A DNA stretch of 64,000 nt from Chloroflexi bacterium HGW-Chloroflexi-6 (GCA_002840685.1 PHBU01000006.1:124001-188000), one strand, 5' to 3'; shown: positions 1-8,955, numbered from the stretch's first letter. The notes: a model not told the origin generated them from the sequence alone. A program made the numbers and translations.

Positions 1-3000
1 GGTCATCAGCAATTGCATCAGACTGGCTTGCCAATCCAGGGCCGCGCCGCGGGCCATTCCTGTAATAATTTCAGTCTCATCCAGATTCCATTCATTAAGC
101 ATTTGCTCGGCCAGGCGTTGATGGTCCAGGCTGTGAGCCGGATGATGCTCGGCCAAACCAAGCAACTCAAGCGCCCGCGGAAGATTGCCCTGGGCAGCCT
201 CCAGGCGGGCATAAAAAATGATCCCAATCAGCGTCCAGGGAGCGGCACCGATATGACCCGCAAGCGCCAACCCTTCGCGCAGGTTCTCGCGGCCATTTTC
301 CAATTCGCCGGCGCGGATCTGGCTGTTGGCAAGATTGAGCAAATATAAAGCCATCGATTGTTGTGAACCGATTTCGCGAGCCATCGGGATGGCTCGCCGG
401 TAATATTCCATCGCGCCGGTATAGTTGCCCTTCTCATCGGCCAGGGCACCCAGGTTGTTAAGGATCACCGCTGCGCGCTCTCGATTCCCAACCGAGAGAG
501 CCAGGCTCAGAGCCTGTCGATAAAGAGACTCCTCGCGAACCGCATCGCCCGAAAGACCAGCCAGCACCCCGAGCCGGTTCAGCGCCAGCAGCAGCGTGTT
601 GATATCCTGAGTTTTTTCAGCCAGGGCGCGGCTTTCTTCGCAATATTGGTTGGCCGATTGCAGTTTACCCAAACGCCAGTGAACGTTGCCCAGTCCATAC
701 AAAACCTGGGCCATCAGTGCGCCTCCCGTGCCGCGCGCCATCATCAGCGCAGCTTCATAGGATTGCTCAGCTTCAGCATATGCCCCGGTTTCAACTTTGA
801 TCTGTCCATGCTGCATCATTGCCCGCAAAAGCAGACTGCCCATCGTCAGTTTCTGGAAATGCTCCATCGCGATGTCGGTATGTTTGATGGCATCCGGAAA
901 TTCGCCGGAACGAAAGAAAACTTCACCTATTTTCAGGTGGATGAAAGCATCATCCTTTTCGCGGGCGGGTGACAGAAGCGACTGGGCGCGCTGCAAGAAG
1001 CGAAATGCTTCGGGGAAAGCGCTCAACCCGAGCGCTTTTTCAGCGGCTTCGATCAGAATGTCTGCCGCCTTGTCATTCAGGCCTGAGCTTTCATAATGAT
1101 CGGCAATGATCGGAAGATACTCGCTGCGACGCTCGCCGCTCATCTGATCCAGCCACTCGGCAACCCGTTGATGGTACTGGGTGCGCTGGCGTTTCAAAAC
1201 GGTTTCGTAGGTTACATCGCGCAACAAGGCATGCTTGAAAACATACTCGGTGGTATCTGAAAAAGCCGAGACCGGATGGCTAAAGATCAATTCCTTTGAG
1301 CGCAGAGTGGCCAGTGAGGCCTGCAAACGCTCCCGTTCGCTGCCCACCTCGGGGCTGAGCGCCTCCAGGGCGCGGTCCCAAAAGATGCGTCCAACGACCG
1401 AAGCGCGCTGCAAGGCTGTCCGCTCCATGGAATCGAGGGCATCCAGGCGGGCTTCCAAGACCCCGGCCAGGGTCGGCGGAATATTGAGTTTGTCGAGCCG
1501 GGCCAGGTCCACGCGCCAGGGTTCCTGGTCGATCTCGATCACCCGGCCTTCGATCAGCATCTTGACCAGCTCTTCAATATAAAACGGATTGCCCTCACCG
1601 CCGCCAACCACCAGTTCGCGCAAAGCCGAGGGCAGCGGATCGGCTTTTTTGAGAATCTGGCGCACGAGGGTGCGGCTGTCTTCGCGGCTGAGCGGCTCAA
1701 GCTGCAAAACCACGGTATTCGGGAGTCCGCTGCCCCAGTTCGGGTAACGCTCATAAAGCTCGGGGCGGGCCGCACAAATTGCCAGAACGGGCACATCCTG
1801 GCCTAGATTTTTGAAAAGATAAGAAATGGCATCCAGGGAGGCGTTGTCGGCCCACTGAATATCATCCAGAACGAAGATAAGCGGATGAACCTGCGCCGCG
1901 CTCTTGACCAGCCGCAACAGGCTGGCAAAACCAAGGTTACGCAATTGGACCGGGTCGGCCAGCAGCCCGCGTAAATGCTTGCTTTCGCTAAAGTTATAGC
2001 CGATCAATTGACCGACAATATGGGCTTTCTCTTCAAGGTTTGGGTCGTCCGAAATAAAGCTCCTGAAGCCATTTTCCATTTTTTGAAAAACAACCGCAAG
2101 CGGGTCGCTCTCCTGAATCTGGAAACGAAAGGCAAAAATCTCGCGCAAAAAGGCATAAGGCGCATTTATTTGCGAAGGCGCAGAGCGGCCCTGAAACAGG
2201 AAATAATCGTTGGGCTGGGGGTCTGTCCAGGTCAGGAATTCGGTAAACAAGCGGCTTTTTCCCAGACCCAGTTCGCCAATGATATTGATCAGTTGCGGTT
2301 GGCGCTCTGAAAACAGTTGTTGGTAGGCCGCCTGCATCTGGGCCAGTTGCGTCTCGCGGCCAACCACATCCGTCTGGACACCTTCCACACCGCGCGTGAT
2401 CAAGTGAAACGCGCGCGGACGGGCGCTTAAAATGCTATAGGGCTGAACCTGCTCCGATTTGCCTTTCAGGCGCATGGGCGGTAACTTTTCGATATCGAAA
2501 ATACCGCGCACCAACCGGTAGGTATCAGATGAGATCAAGATCTGCCCGGCCTCGGCCGATTGGTTGAGGCGCGCCGCCAGGTTGACCGTATCGCCGATCG
2601 CGGTAAATTCGCCGGTTGTGCCCATTTGCCCGACAATCGTCGGACCGGTATTGATGCCTGCCCGCAGGCTGATGTTTTCGCTGGCAAAAATCTTGGAGGC
2701 CTGGCAGGCCTCATACAGGATGTTCTTCATCCCCAGAGCGGCGCGAATGGCCTGTTCGGGATCATCTTCAGCAATGCTTTCGACCCCCCACAAAGCCATA
2801 ACCCCGTGGCCCATATGTTTGTCGATCTGCCCGCCATGCCCAAGGATGGCTGAATCGAGCTGGTCCCACAGGGCATTGGTGGCGTCGCGCATATCTTCAG
2901 GATCATAGCGTTCACCCAGGGCAGCCAGATCAGGCAGGTCGGCGAACAGGACAGTGAGGATCTTGCGCTTTTGAGATTCGTCCACCGCCTCCTGACTGGA

Positions 3001-3129
3001 GGCGTGCAAAGTGGCCAGTTTTTCGCGCAGGGGCACCAGGGCCGCATCGACAACAGAATCGCCCAACGTGGCACGCTGGGATTCCAGAGCTGCGATTGCC
3101 TGTTCTAGCCGGCTGATTTCAATGCTCAT
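1..3129 (-). CDS. Adenylate/guanylate cyclase-AAA ATPase-TPR regulator (3' end outside window)
   Basis: The frame is open without a stop from 3129 to base 1 (1043 codons), so the C-terminus is missing. A class III cyclase catalytic domain (about residues 55-240, beginning KRKILTVLFADLPDL) is followed by an AAA/NACHT-like ATPase with Walker A GELGLGKS and Walker B LIFVLDD, then TPR-like helical repeats from about residue 700. This order is common in large signalling proteins of Chloroflexota, cyanobacteria and actinobacteria. The usual second metal-binding Asp (GDG) is replaced: the sequence reads HMGHGVMALWG with His108, so cyclase activity is doubtful. An in-frame ATG at 3156 is an alternative start with GAGGG about 12 bases upstream. 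The gene is divergent from hisE. Confidence 0.85.
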   Translation of the reverse strand, partial: MSIEISRLEQAIAALESQRATLGDSVVDAALVPLREKLATLHASSQEAVDESQKRKILTVLFADLPDLAALGERYDPEDMRDATNALWDQLDSAILGHGGQIDKHMGHGVMALWGVESIAEDDPEQAIRAALGMKNILYEACQASKIFASENISLRAGINTGPTIVGQMGTTGEFTAIGDTVNLAARLNQSAEAGQILISSDTYRLVRGIFDIEKLPPMRLKGKSEQVQPYSILSARPRAFHLITRGVEGVQTDVVGRETQLAQMQAAYQQLFSERQPQLINIIGELGLGKSRLFTEFLTWTDPQPNDYFLFQGRSAPSQINAPYAFLREIFAFRFQIQESDPLAVVFQKMENGFRSFISDDPNLEEKAHIVGQLIGYNFSESKHLRGLLADPVQLRNLGFASLLRLVKSAAQVHPLIFVLDDIQWADNASLDAISYLFKNLGQDVPVLAICAARPELYERYPNWGSGLPNTVVLQLEPLSREDSRTLVRQILKKADPLPSALRELVVGGGEGNPFYIEELVKMLIEGRVIEIDQEPWRVDLARLDKLNIPPTLAGVLEARLDALDSMERTALQRASVVGRIFWDRALEALSPEVGSERERLQASLATLRSKELIFSHPVSAFSDTTEYVFKHALLRDVTYETVLKRQRTQYHQRVAEWLDQMSGERRSEYLPIIADHYESSGLNDKAADILIEAAEKALGLSAFPEAFRFLQRAQSLLSPAREKDDAFIHLKIGEVFFRSGEFPDAIKHTDIAMEHFQKLTMGSLLLRAMMQHGQIKVETGAYAEAEQSYEAALMMARGTGGALMAQVLYGLGNVHWRLGKLQSANQYCEESRALAEKTQDINTLLLALNRLGVLAGLSGDAVREESLYRQALSLALSVGNRERAAVILNNLGALADEKGNYTGAMEYYRRAIPMAREIGSQQSMALYLLNLANSQIRAGELENGRENLREGLALAGHIGAAPWTLIGIIFYARLEAAQGNLPRALELLGLAEHHPAHSLDHQRLAEQMLNEWNLDETEIITGMARGAALDWQASLMQLLMT

Positions 3130-3244
3130 TGGGCCTGTGCTGTCTGATAATAACATTCATGATGGATACCCTCATTTTACATGATTATTGATGGGATGAA
3201 AGCAAGTAAAATAGAGGAAATAAACTCCAAATTAGGGACAATCC

Positions 3245-3520
3245 ATGACCTTTGACGATCTTTACGCCTTTCTGCTCGACCGCAAGAACAACCCCAAACC
3301 CGGTTCCTACACCAATTCCCTTTTCGACGAGGGCCTGCCACGCATGGCGCAAAAAGTCGGAGAAGAAGGCGTTGAAGTGGTTGTCGCCGCCCTGGCCCAG
3401 GAGGACGAACGCCTGGTTGAAGAAATCGCCGATCTGGCCTACCATACCCTGGTGCTGATGGCCGCGCGCGGGATCAGCCCGGCCCAGGTGCGCGCCGAAC
3501 TGGAACGCCGTCACCGTTAA
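3245..3520 (+). CDS. hisE: Phosphoribosyl-ATP pyrophosphatase HisE
   Basis: This 91-residue protein has the compact all-helical MazG-like fold signature of HisE, with KVGEEGVEVVVAAL followed by EEIADLAYHTLVLM. These supply the acidic residues expected to bind Mg2+ and the substrate. HisE hydrolyses phosphoribosyl-ATP to phosphoribosyl-AMP, the second step of histidine biosynthesis, in the cytoplasm. The length matches stand-alone HisE, so it is not the HisIE fusion. AGGGA lies about 7 bases before the ATG. No other his genes are in the window, so it appears to be transcribed alone. A strong hairpin follows the stop codon. Confidence 0.93.
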   Translation: MTFDDLYAFLLDRKNNPKPGSYTNSLFDEGLPRMAQKVGEEGVEVVVAALAQEDERLVEEIADLAYHTLVLMAARGISPAQVRAELERRHR

Positions 3521-3525
3521 AAATG

Positions 3526-3556
3526 AACAGGTGGACGGAATTCGTCCACCTGTTTA
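3526..3556 (+). terminator. Hairpin after hisE
   Basis: A perfect 12-bp inverted repeat (AACAGGTGGACG / CGTCCACCTGTT) with a 5-base loop starts 5 bases after the hisE stop codon. The T tract is short, so it may act as a weak intrinsic terminator or an RNA-stabilising hairpin. Confidence 0.6.
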
Positions 3557-3653
3557 TACCTCTTCCCCTGCATTCCCCAAAAGTCCGAGGTACAAGTACT
3601 TAATACCATTATTCACAATCATAATCTCAAGTCAAGGAAATTTTTTCGTGGTA

Positions 3654-3675
3654 GACTCTTAAAAATTTAAGAGTC
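3654..3675. promoter_or_regulatory. 22-bp palindrome, probable operator of the XRE gene
   Basis: The palindrome has 10-bp arms GACTCTTAAA and TTTAAGAGTC around an AA centre. It ends 20 bases before the start codon of the XRE-family regulator. Such regulators often bind a dyad over their own promoter, so autoregulation is a reasonable inference. No convincing -10/-35 pair is obvious around it. Confidence 0.5.
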
Positions 3676-3695
3676 ATTTGCACGGAGAAATTTCT

Positions 3696-4589
3696 ATGAA
3701 CCGCAAAGATTTCGGACAACTGATCGCCAGCCTGCGCCTGGATATGGGGCTGACCCAGGCCCAACTCGCCGAACAGGCCGAGTTGGAAACCGCCACCCTG
3801 AGCAACATCGAACGCGGCGCAAAAAGCCACCTTGAACCTGAGACCCTGTTCCGCCTGGCAAATGTGCTGCACCTGACCAGTCTCGAACGGCGCGAGTTCT
3901 TTCTGGGGGCCTGTGGGCTGGAGCAGGAACAAATCGTCCGCCAACCGGGGCCGAAAAGCAAAACAAGCGTTTTCGATGCGCGAAAAATACTCAAAAATCT
4001 GTTGCAGCTGATGGGTCAGATCTATCTGCCGGTCCATCTTGGCGATTGTTACGGTGACATTATCGCAGTCAATCGGGCAACTCTGGATGTCTTCCAACTG
4101 GATGACAACGCGCTCAAAGCCATGACCAGCTTTCAAGGCGGGTTTAACAACCTGCATTACATGTACGGAACCCTGCAAGGCCAACAGGCCTTTGGAAATG
4201 AGTTCAGCCAATCGGCGCTGGATGCCATTCTCGCTTTCCGCGAGGGCAGCCTGCGCTACCGTTCCAGGCCGCGCTACCAGGCCCTGATGAAAGAGTTCAA
4301 CAACCCGGCCCACTATCCGCTGTTCGATCGCTACTGGCGGCGCGCCTCCACTCTGGATGAGGATAAAGAAACCGGCGGCACCCCAATCCAGTCACAGCAT
4401 CCCAAATATGGCGCACTCTCGCTGATGATCTCTTCGGCAGTAACGATCACCCCGTACGGTGAGCTATTTTTAAGCTACTTCCTGCCGATGAACGCTGAAA
4501 CCGCCGCCAGCCTGAACAGGGCTGTTGCTGAAAATGGACAGGAAGTGATTCAATTGCTCTCCTGGCCTGAGAAAAAACCACTGGCTTGA
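3696..4589 (+). CDS. XRE-family transcriptional regulator with MmyB-like ligand domain
   Basis: The 297-residue product begins with an HTH_XRE domain (about residues 5-65, with MGLTQAQLAEQAELETATLS as helices 2-3). A C-terminal domain follows (about 95-285), resembling the MmyB-like ligand-binding domain of helix-turn-helix regulators, with motifs such as VNRATLDVF and a Tyr/Trp-rich stretch near FDRYWRRAS. It probably senses a small hydrophobic ligand. The start at 3696 is supported by GGAGA 7 bases upstream. A 22-bp palindrome precedes it. It converges on the nucleotidyltransferase gene with only 6 bases between stop codons, and no terminator is visible there. Confidence 0.8.
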   Translation: MNRKDFGQLIASLRLDMGLTQAQLAEQAELETATLSNIERGAKSHLEPETLFRLANVLHLTSLERREFFLGACGLEQEQIVRQPGPKSKTSVFDARKILKNLLQLMGQIYLPVHLGDCYGDIIAVNRATLDVFQLDDNALKAMTSFQGGFNNLHYMYGTLQGQQAFGNEFSQSALDAILAFREGSLRYRSRPRYQALMKEFNNPAHYPLFDRYWRRASTLDEDKETGGTPIQSQHPKYGALSLMISSAVTITPYGELFLSYFLPMNAETAASLNRAVAENGQEVIQLLSWPEKKPLA

Positions 4590-4595
4590 TCCAAT

Positions 4596-5360
4596 TCAAT
4601 CCACACACAGCTCGCGGATGGCTTTGGCCATTGGCGGGTTGACTTCAAAATGGCTTTCCAAAAACTCCAAAATCGCCAGCGCCGCCTGCGGACTGGCCCC
4701 ATAGCCGGCGACAAACCCCGGCAGCCGCCTGGCGATCTCAGGAAAGCGCTGCTCGAAGCGCCGCTCGCTGGCAAACTGATCTTTGAAAGCGGGTTGTTCC
4801 GCTTCGATGTGCGCAGCCAGGTCAAGGATGCGGTCGACGGCATAGTTCTGGATGAAGCGCGCAGCCGACAGCTTCTCGCCGCGCCGGTAACGGCCCAGGC
4901 CAACGTAGAGGTTGGTGAGCGCTTCGCCGACCAGCCACTCGGTAGGGGAAGGCTGCGGAGCAGCAGTCGGCCTGGCGGGAAAGGCGATCGACTCATCCAC
5001 CCAGGGCTGTTTCCAGACGATGCGCCCGGCCGCGAAGGGGATGTGAGCCAGCTCGGCCAGTTCAAAAACAGCAAACTCGCAGAAAATGCCGTCTTCGAAC
5101 AACAATTTGTAGCCATCGGGCGAATTCTTGAAACAATAAGCGATCGGGTTGATCTCGCTCAACCAGCCCAGTTCATTGATAAACCCCCATTTATGGCCCT
5201 GTTCAACGATCGCAAAGAAATCGAGGTCAGAGTATTGATCCAGCCTTTGCAGTTCGGTGCCGACAGAGCCCAGGCCGATCAGCGCCAGAGCGTGGCCCGA
5301 TCTTGCGAGGGACTGTCCGATCTCGTCCAGGCGGGAAAGCAAGCCTTGAGTTTTTTTCAC
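4596..5360 (-). CDS. Nucleotidyltransferase-domain protein
   Basis: The protein (254 residues) carries the minimal nucleotidyltransferase signature: GLGSVGTELQRLDQYSDLDF places the Gly-Ser and the D-x-D pair (DLDF) as in aminoglycoside/lincosamide adenylyltransferase-like folds. The C-terminal half is helical (about 150-250) and could form the substrate domain. Donor and acceptor substrates cannot be told from sequence. I chose GTG at 5360 because AAGGAG lies 6 bases upstream; the frame stays open to a TTG at 5429 without a ribosome binding site. The gene is divergent from thioredoxin. Confidence 0.72.
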   Translation of the reverse strand: MKKTQGLLSRLDEIGQSLARSGHALALIGLGSVGTELQRLDQYSDLDFFAIVEQGHKWGFINELGWLSEINPIAYCFKNSPDGYKLLFEDGIFCEFAVFELAELAHIPFAAGRIVWKQPWVDESIAFPARPTAAPQPSPTEWLVGEALTNLYVGLGRYRRGEKLSAARFIQNYAVDRILDLAAHIEAEQPAFKDQFASERRFEQRFPEIARRLPGFVAGYGASPQAALAILEFLESHFEVNPPMAKAIRELCVD

Positions 5361-5439
5361 AGGGATCTCCTTAAGCGCAATCTTGTTTGTATTTTGTAAA
5401 CATTCTATTATCTTTTTCGAGTTCGTCAAACCTTGATGC

Positions 5440-5445
5440 TATAAT
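5440..5445 (+). promoter_or_regulatory. -10 element (TATAAT) upstream of trx
   Basis: A consensus TATAAT lies about 74 bases before the thioredoxin start. The matching -35 region is weak (near TTCGAG). The spacing would leave a 5' leader of about 65 bases. Confidence 0.4.
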
Positions 5446-5518
5446 GAGCGCGGCGATGAAACTTTTTTGCCTGTGGCGCATCAAAGAATTGCTGCTATTT
5501 TATTCAAGGAGTAAAAAA

Positions 5519-5848
5519 ATGTCCCTACCGATTCATGTTTCTGATGCAGAATTTGAAGAAAAAGTATTGAAATCGACCACCCCGGTGGTCGTGGATTTTT
5601 GGGCGCCCTGGTGCGGCCCGTGTAAGATGATCGCCCCGGCCCTGGAAGAGATCGCCAAGGAACAGGGCGAGAAGATCGTGATCGCCAAGGTCAACACCGA
5701 CGAGAACCCGCAGTGGGCGATGAAGTACGGCGTGATGGGCATCCCGACCCTGCTCTTCATCAAAGGCGGACAGGAAGTCAGCCGCCACGTGGGCGCAGCC
5801 CCGGCCCCGGCCCTTAAAAGTAAGGTGATGGGGTTCCTGGCAGGCTAG
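5519..5848 (+). CDS. trxA: Thioredoxin
   Basis: A single thioredoxin fold of 109 residues has the canonical active site WAPWCGPCKM and the cis-proline loop GIPTLLFIKGG. The length is that of a classical cytoplasmic thioredoxin and there is no signal peptide. It reduces protein disulfides using electrons from thioredoxin reductase. The start at 5519 is chosen because AAGGAG sits 7 bases upstream; longer in-frame starts back to 5387 lack a binding site and encode unlikely residues. A terminator follows within 30 bases, so the gene seems to be transcribed alone. Confidence 0.95.
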   Translation: MSLPIHVSDAEFEEKVLKSTTPVVVDFWAPWCGPCKMIAPALEEIAKEQGEKIVIAKVNTDENPQWAMKYGVMGIPTLLFIKGGQEVSRHVGAAPAPALKSKVMGFLAG

Positions 5849-5872
5849 TTTTTGAGCAACAAGGAAACGATG

Positions 5873-5909
5873 AAAGAGAGACGAGCGTAAAAGCCCGTCT
5901 CTCTTTTTT
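5873..5909 (+). terminator. Intrinsic terminator after thioredoxin
   Basis: GAGAGACG pairs with CGTCTCTC, flanked by AAA and followed by six T. The same arm sequence recurs in the terminator at 12404-12433. Confidence 0.8.
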
Positions 5910-5951
5910 ATATGTCTGAATACAAACATCATTTGTAGCTCGGGCAAGGTT

Positions 5952-5987
5952 TCTGCCACCACAACGGAGGGAAAGCGGCAAACTCGC
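5952..5987. repeat. Copy A of a 36-nt repeat in the AT-rich block
   Basis: This 36-base segment matches 7071-7106 at about 29 of 36 positions. It lies 53 bases beyond the 3' end of the minus-strand lipoprotein gene. Its end forms a 7-bp hairpin with flanking bases (GAAAGCG / CGCTTTC, 5971-5991). Confidence 0.55.
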
Positions 5988-6039
5988 TTTCGAAAATATC
6001 CAGGAAAACGTTTAACTTTAGCCAAATTTTTAAATATAT

Positions 6040-6897
6040 TCATTTGCGATAAGCGTCAAAATTAACATTAAAGCACGCTTTTTGGGGGTCTCCTGTCAAT
6101 ATATTATAAAAATCGTTCACAGAGAGTTGAGTGAGTTCTTCAATGTTTTTTCCTCCTATTGGAGTATGTTCAAATTCTCTCCCCACCCCAAAATAGAAAC
6201 TTTTTGTTTCGTGTTCTCTCAAAGGGCAAATGCGCGTATTTTTTGAGGGAATGATATCGCCATTATGGTACTCAATAATTAGTTGGTCATAATAAAAGAT
6301 TATCCCATATGAATATGCTACAGGGCTTTGTGATAAGTAAATTTCAACCTTCTTAGGGACTCCGTATGTTTTCATCAGGCTTTCTGGTCGAAAGGCTAAC
6401 CAATCATCACTTTTGATATTCTCGTCCAACAAGCCGAGAACTTGAACGGTTATATTAAGCAATTTTCCATCCCGCTCAAGCAAAGCTATACCTATAGCCA
6501 TGTTCTCTTTCTGAGTAAAGTCTGTACTATAAGATGTTTCTGAATTTTTTGTCTGAGTAAATACATCCCAACCGAATGAGCTAGACAAAGCAGTGATAAA
6601 TCCCACAGAATCGGCCAAGCTGGATGAACCAGGAGTAATGCCCCAAAAACAAGGGGCCGAGCAGTTGCCATTCTCCTTCATCAGTTTTGCAATAATCTGG
6701 TCAGCCTCAGCACGACTCAGCGTAGGATGTGGCGTGGGCATGGAAGACGTGGTGAAAGTTGGACTTAGAACGACCGTTAAACTCGGTTCTACCACTTTAG
6801 TTTCGTTTAAGTTGGCCACCTGTGTAACGACAGGATTGCATCCAGCCAAAGCAAAAACCGGGATCAAGAAAAGAGAAAATAAAGATAGTGGTTTCAT
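6040..6897 (-). CDS. Secreted lipoprotein of unknown function
   Basis: The product (285 residues) starts with a lipoprotein signal peptide ending LIPVFALAGC, then a Thr/Ser/Pro-rich linker (about 30-60). The folded part contains a CSAPCFWGITPG motif that I do not assign to a named family. The start at 6897 was chosen because the signal peptide begins there; AAAGGA lies about 10 bases upstream. The gene is AT-rich compared with its neighbours outside the block, as are the next three genes, which suggests a separate origin. Function unknown; it is probably anchored to the outer face of the membrane. Confidence 0.65.
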   Translation of the reverse strand: MKPLSLFSLFLIPVFALAGCNPVVTQVANLNETKVVEPSLTVVLSPTFTTSSMPTPHPTLSRAEADQIIAKLMKENGNCSAPCFWGITPGSSSLADSVGFITALSSSFGWDVFTQTKNSETSYSTDFTQKENMAIGIALLERDGKLLNITVQVLGLLDENIKSDDWLAFRPESLMKTYGVPKKVEIYLSQSPVAYSYGIIFYYDQLIIEYHNGDIIPSKNTRICPLREHETKSFYFGVGREFEHTPIGGKNIEELTQLSVNDFYNILTGDPQKACFNVNFDAYRK

Positions 6898-7070
6898 GAT
6901 CGAGATCCTTTCAATCGTTCCGCAACTTCTCAGGGAGTAACGTATGGTTGATTTGCCCTGGAAACATCTACCAACCAAATTACAAACAACAAAAGCGCTC
7001 TTTGGGGTTCTTCAACATATTTCCCTTTGAACTATTTCTATTCATCGCTATTGAAAATAGCCGCTATCTC
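6898..7070. other. AT-rich intergenic region without a recognisable gene
   Basis: Together with the repeat that follows it, this gives about 230 bases between two minus-strand genes. Apart from that repeat I see no convincing gene, terminator or promoter. Confidence 0.5.
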
Positions 7071-7106
7071 TCTGCCACCGCAACGGACAGAAAGCAATAA
7101 ACTCGC
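7071..7106. repeat. Copy B of the 36-nt repeat
   Basis: It begins TCTGCCACCGCAACGGAC and ends AAACTCGC. It lies 22 bases beyond the 3' end of the minus-strand gene 7128-7502, the same relative position as copy A. Confidence 0.55.
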
Positions 7107-7127
7107 ACGATCTTTGGTAAGGTTAAT

Positions 7128-7502
7128 TCATTCCTCAAACCAATAATTAATTAATGCGCCTCCATAAGTGTACTCAGCATATAACACCATATTATTATTT
7201 AATGGATGCGAACAAAAAACAATTTTTATGCGATCAATTGGTGACCCTATCCCAGATCCTCCCTTGATTTCTAGCTTTCCAATTGTTTCCAGCTTAGCAA
7301 GTATTTCTTGGCGATCAGTACCTTCAACAAGAAAACTTCTAGCATATTGATATACCGCTCCATAAGTGGGCTCGATTTCGAGCCTGCCAGATATTTCCTG
7401 TAAACATACAACTTGATCAATATACCTATACGGGAATAAATAAATCATAATAAAAACCAATAAAGTCAGGGATGTCAGTATCAAATATTTAATGAATTGC
7501 AT
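7128..7502 (-). CDS. Small membrane-anchored protein of unknown function
   Basis: A 124-residue protein with one N-terminal hydrophobic helix (LILTSLTLLVFIMIYLF) that could be an uncleaved signal anchor, followed by about 95 residues likely outside the membrane. I recognise no domain. A GTG at 7514 in the same frame is an alternative start; neither has a strong ribosome binding site. It belongs to the AT-rich block and lies in the same orientation as its neighbours. Confidence 0.5.
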   Translation of the reverse strand: MQFIKYLILTSLTLLVFIMIYLFPYRYIDQVVCLQEISGRLEIEPTYGAVYQYARSFLVEGTDRQEILAKLETIGKLEIKGGSGIGSPIDRIKIVFCSHPLNNNMVLYAEYTYGGALINYWFEE

Positions 7503-7606
7503 AGTTTTTTCCACAAGATTCTTCAGTATAAAATTTAGTGATTTGAGCGGATTTTCTCGAGCGTAGGAGTATTTGCCCCAATGTCTCGCAGTATGAAATA
7601 CACAAA

Positions 7607-8914
7607 TTATGTGTTACAAGCAGCAATAACATCGCTAAACAGGGTTACGCTTAGATGACTTCCCCATTGCTGACCATTAAGCCAGGGTACGCTTTCGATT
7701 TGTTCATTGTTCGTATTGTATAAATACCATTCGCCCATACTGTTATAGAAAACGATTTCGGAAAGATCACTACTTAATGGGAATGGGTGCGCGAATGAAT
7801 TGGCTTTGGGGTTGATTTGGGATGCATCTTGGTCGGTCAAAACATGTAACAATGTATTGGTGGTGACATCAAACCAATACAATCCAGATTGATCGCTCGA
7901 ATAATCCTGAACATATAACATCAACCCGGACTCATCCTTGCTCCAGAAAACCGAACCGACTGCGATCTTCCTTCCCTCAAGCAAATTCAATCGATAGGCA
8001 GCGCTATTCAGGGGAATTATCCATACTTCTTGGCCGTACTCTTTGCTTCCGAGCGTAACCGCCATTTTATTCCCGCTCGGGGACCAGGTGATTGGGCCAG
8101 ATGTTAACTCTTGGCTGGTAAAGTCCGTTATTTTCTTTCGCTCCAGATCGGGTATTTTCGCCACATAAACCTGAATGATCGATTTATCATCGTAATCTGT
8201 AAACGCAATCTGGTCACTTTCCAAGGACCATGATCCGCCCTCCTTCCATGCGCCGCCGTGAGATGAAAGCCTGATTGGTTTTTCAGGGTCATCCAGCTTT
8301 ACAACTTCCAGATCTTGATACTGCGCAGAATCATAATAAAGTTCCCCTGAATAAACAACATAAGCCACAAACTCCCCGCTCTTTGAGATCATGGGTAAAT
8401 ATCTCAGGCTGTCCGCATCGTCATTCTTTAAGGAAAATATTTCCTGCACAATTTCGCCGCGTTGATCCAATTGAATCAGCTTATGGCCGGTTGGTGTATT
8501 GACCAATGCCACCAAGCCGCAATGATTTGATACCTGTTCCGCAAGCAAGGGAGTGTAACTCTGTCCATCCAGTTGATAAACATCGATTGCTTTGCCGTTC
8601 GAGTCAAAAAGCAGGATCTCCGAGCTATCTTTATCGGAAACAATGATCGTTTTAAACCGCCCGGCATGATCGGTCGATTCGGTTGGGCTTTCGGGTAAGC
8701 CGGCCGCCAGGGTTGGAGAGAAAGCAGGTGTTTCTGTCGCTAGTGAAGTTTCAGCCGGTAACGCAGGGATTGGGGTTGCATCCACCGTTGGAGATGGCGT
8801 GAAGGTGTTAACTACTTGGACAGGTGTGGTGTAGGGTGAATTACAAGCGCCGATAACCCCCATGAGCATCAAAAGCAAAAAGATCGTTTTGCGTTGTCCA
8901 ATTCTATTCAGCAT
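7607..8914 (-). CDS. Lipoprotein with TolB/WD40-like beta-propeller
   Basis: The 435-residue protein has a signal peptide with lipobox (MGVIGAC), a Thr/Pro/Ala-rich linker to about residue 80, and then repeated blades. Phrases such as TWSPSGNKMAV, FWSKDESGLMLYV and SWSLESDQIAF are typical of TolB-like/WD40-like PD40 repeats. Such propellers usually bind proteins or polysaccharide outside the cell; no catalytic motif is seen. It is AT-rich like the rest of the block and could be cotranscribed with the membrane protein upstream (8976-9434), although 61 bases separate them. Confidence 0.7.
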   Translation of the reverse strand: MLNRIGQRKTIFLLLMLMGVIGACNSPYTTPVQVVNTFTPSPTVDATPIPALPAETSLATETPAFSPTLAAGLPESPTESTDHAGRFKTIIVSDKDSSEILLFDSNGKAIDVYQLDGQSYTPLLAEQVSNHCGLVALVNTPTGHKLIQLDQRGEIVQEIFSLKNDDADSLRYLPMISKSGEFVAYVVYSGELYYDSAQYQDLEVVKLDDPEKPIRLSSHGGAWKEGGSWSLESDQIAFTDYDDKSIIQVYVAKIPDLERKKITDFTSQELTSGPITWSPSGNKMAVTLGSKEYGQEVWIIPLNSAAYRLNLLEGRKIAVGSVFWSKDESGLMLYVQDYSSDQSGLYWFDVTTNTLLHVLTDQDASQINPKANSFAHPFPLSSDLSEIVFYNSMGEWYLYNTNNEQIESVPWLNGQQWGSHLSVTLFSDVIAACNT

Positions 8915-8940
8915 ATTTTCTCCACCTATAGATCAATTGA

Positions 8941-8955
8941 AAAGCGGCAAACTCG
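8941..8955. repeat. Partial copy C of the block repeat
   Basis: AAAGCGGCAAACTCG is identical to the 3' part of copy A (5972-5986). It lies just beyond the 3' end of the minus-strand gene 8976-9434, so three of the four genes in the block have the motif at that position. Confidence 0.4.

Noticed and set aside
3627..4313. Open frame of 228 codons antisense to the XRE regulator
   Set aside because: The plus strand has a ribosome binding site and a clear HTH domain; the antisense frame has neither.
5952..8955. Integron cassette array with attC sites
   Set aside because: The repeats after the genes do not fit the RYYYAAC/GTTRRRY core sites and no integron integrase is present; kept only as a repeat finding.
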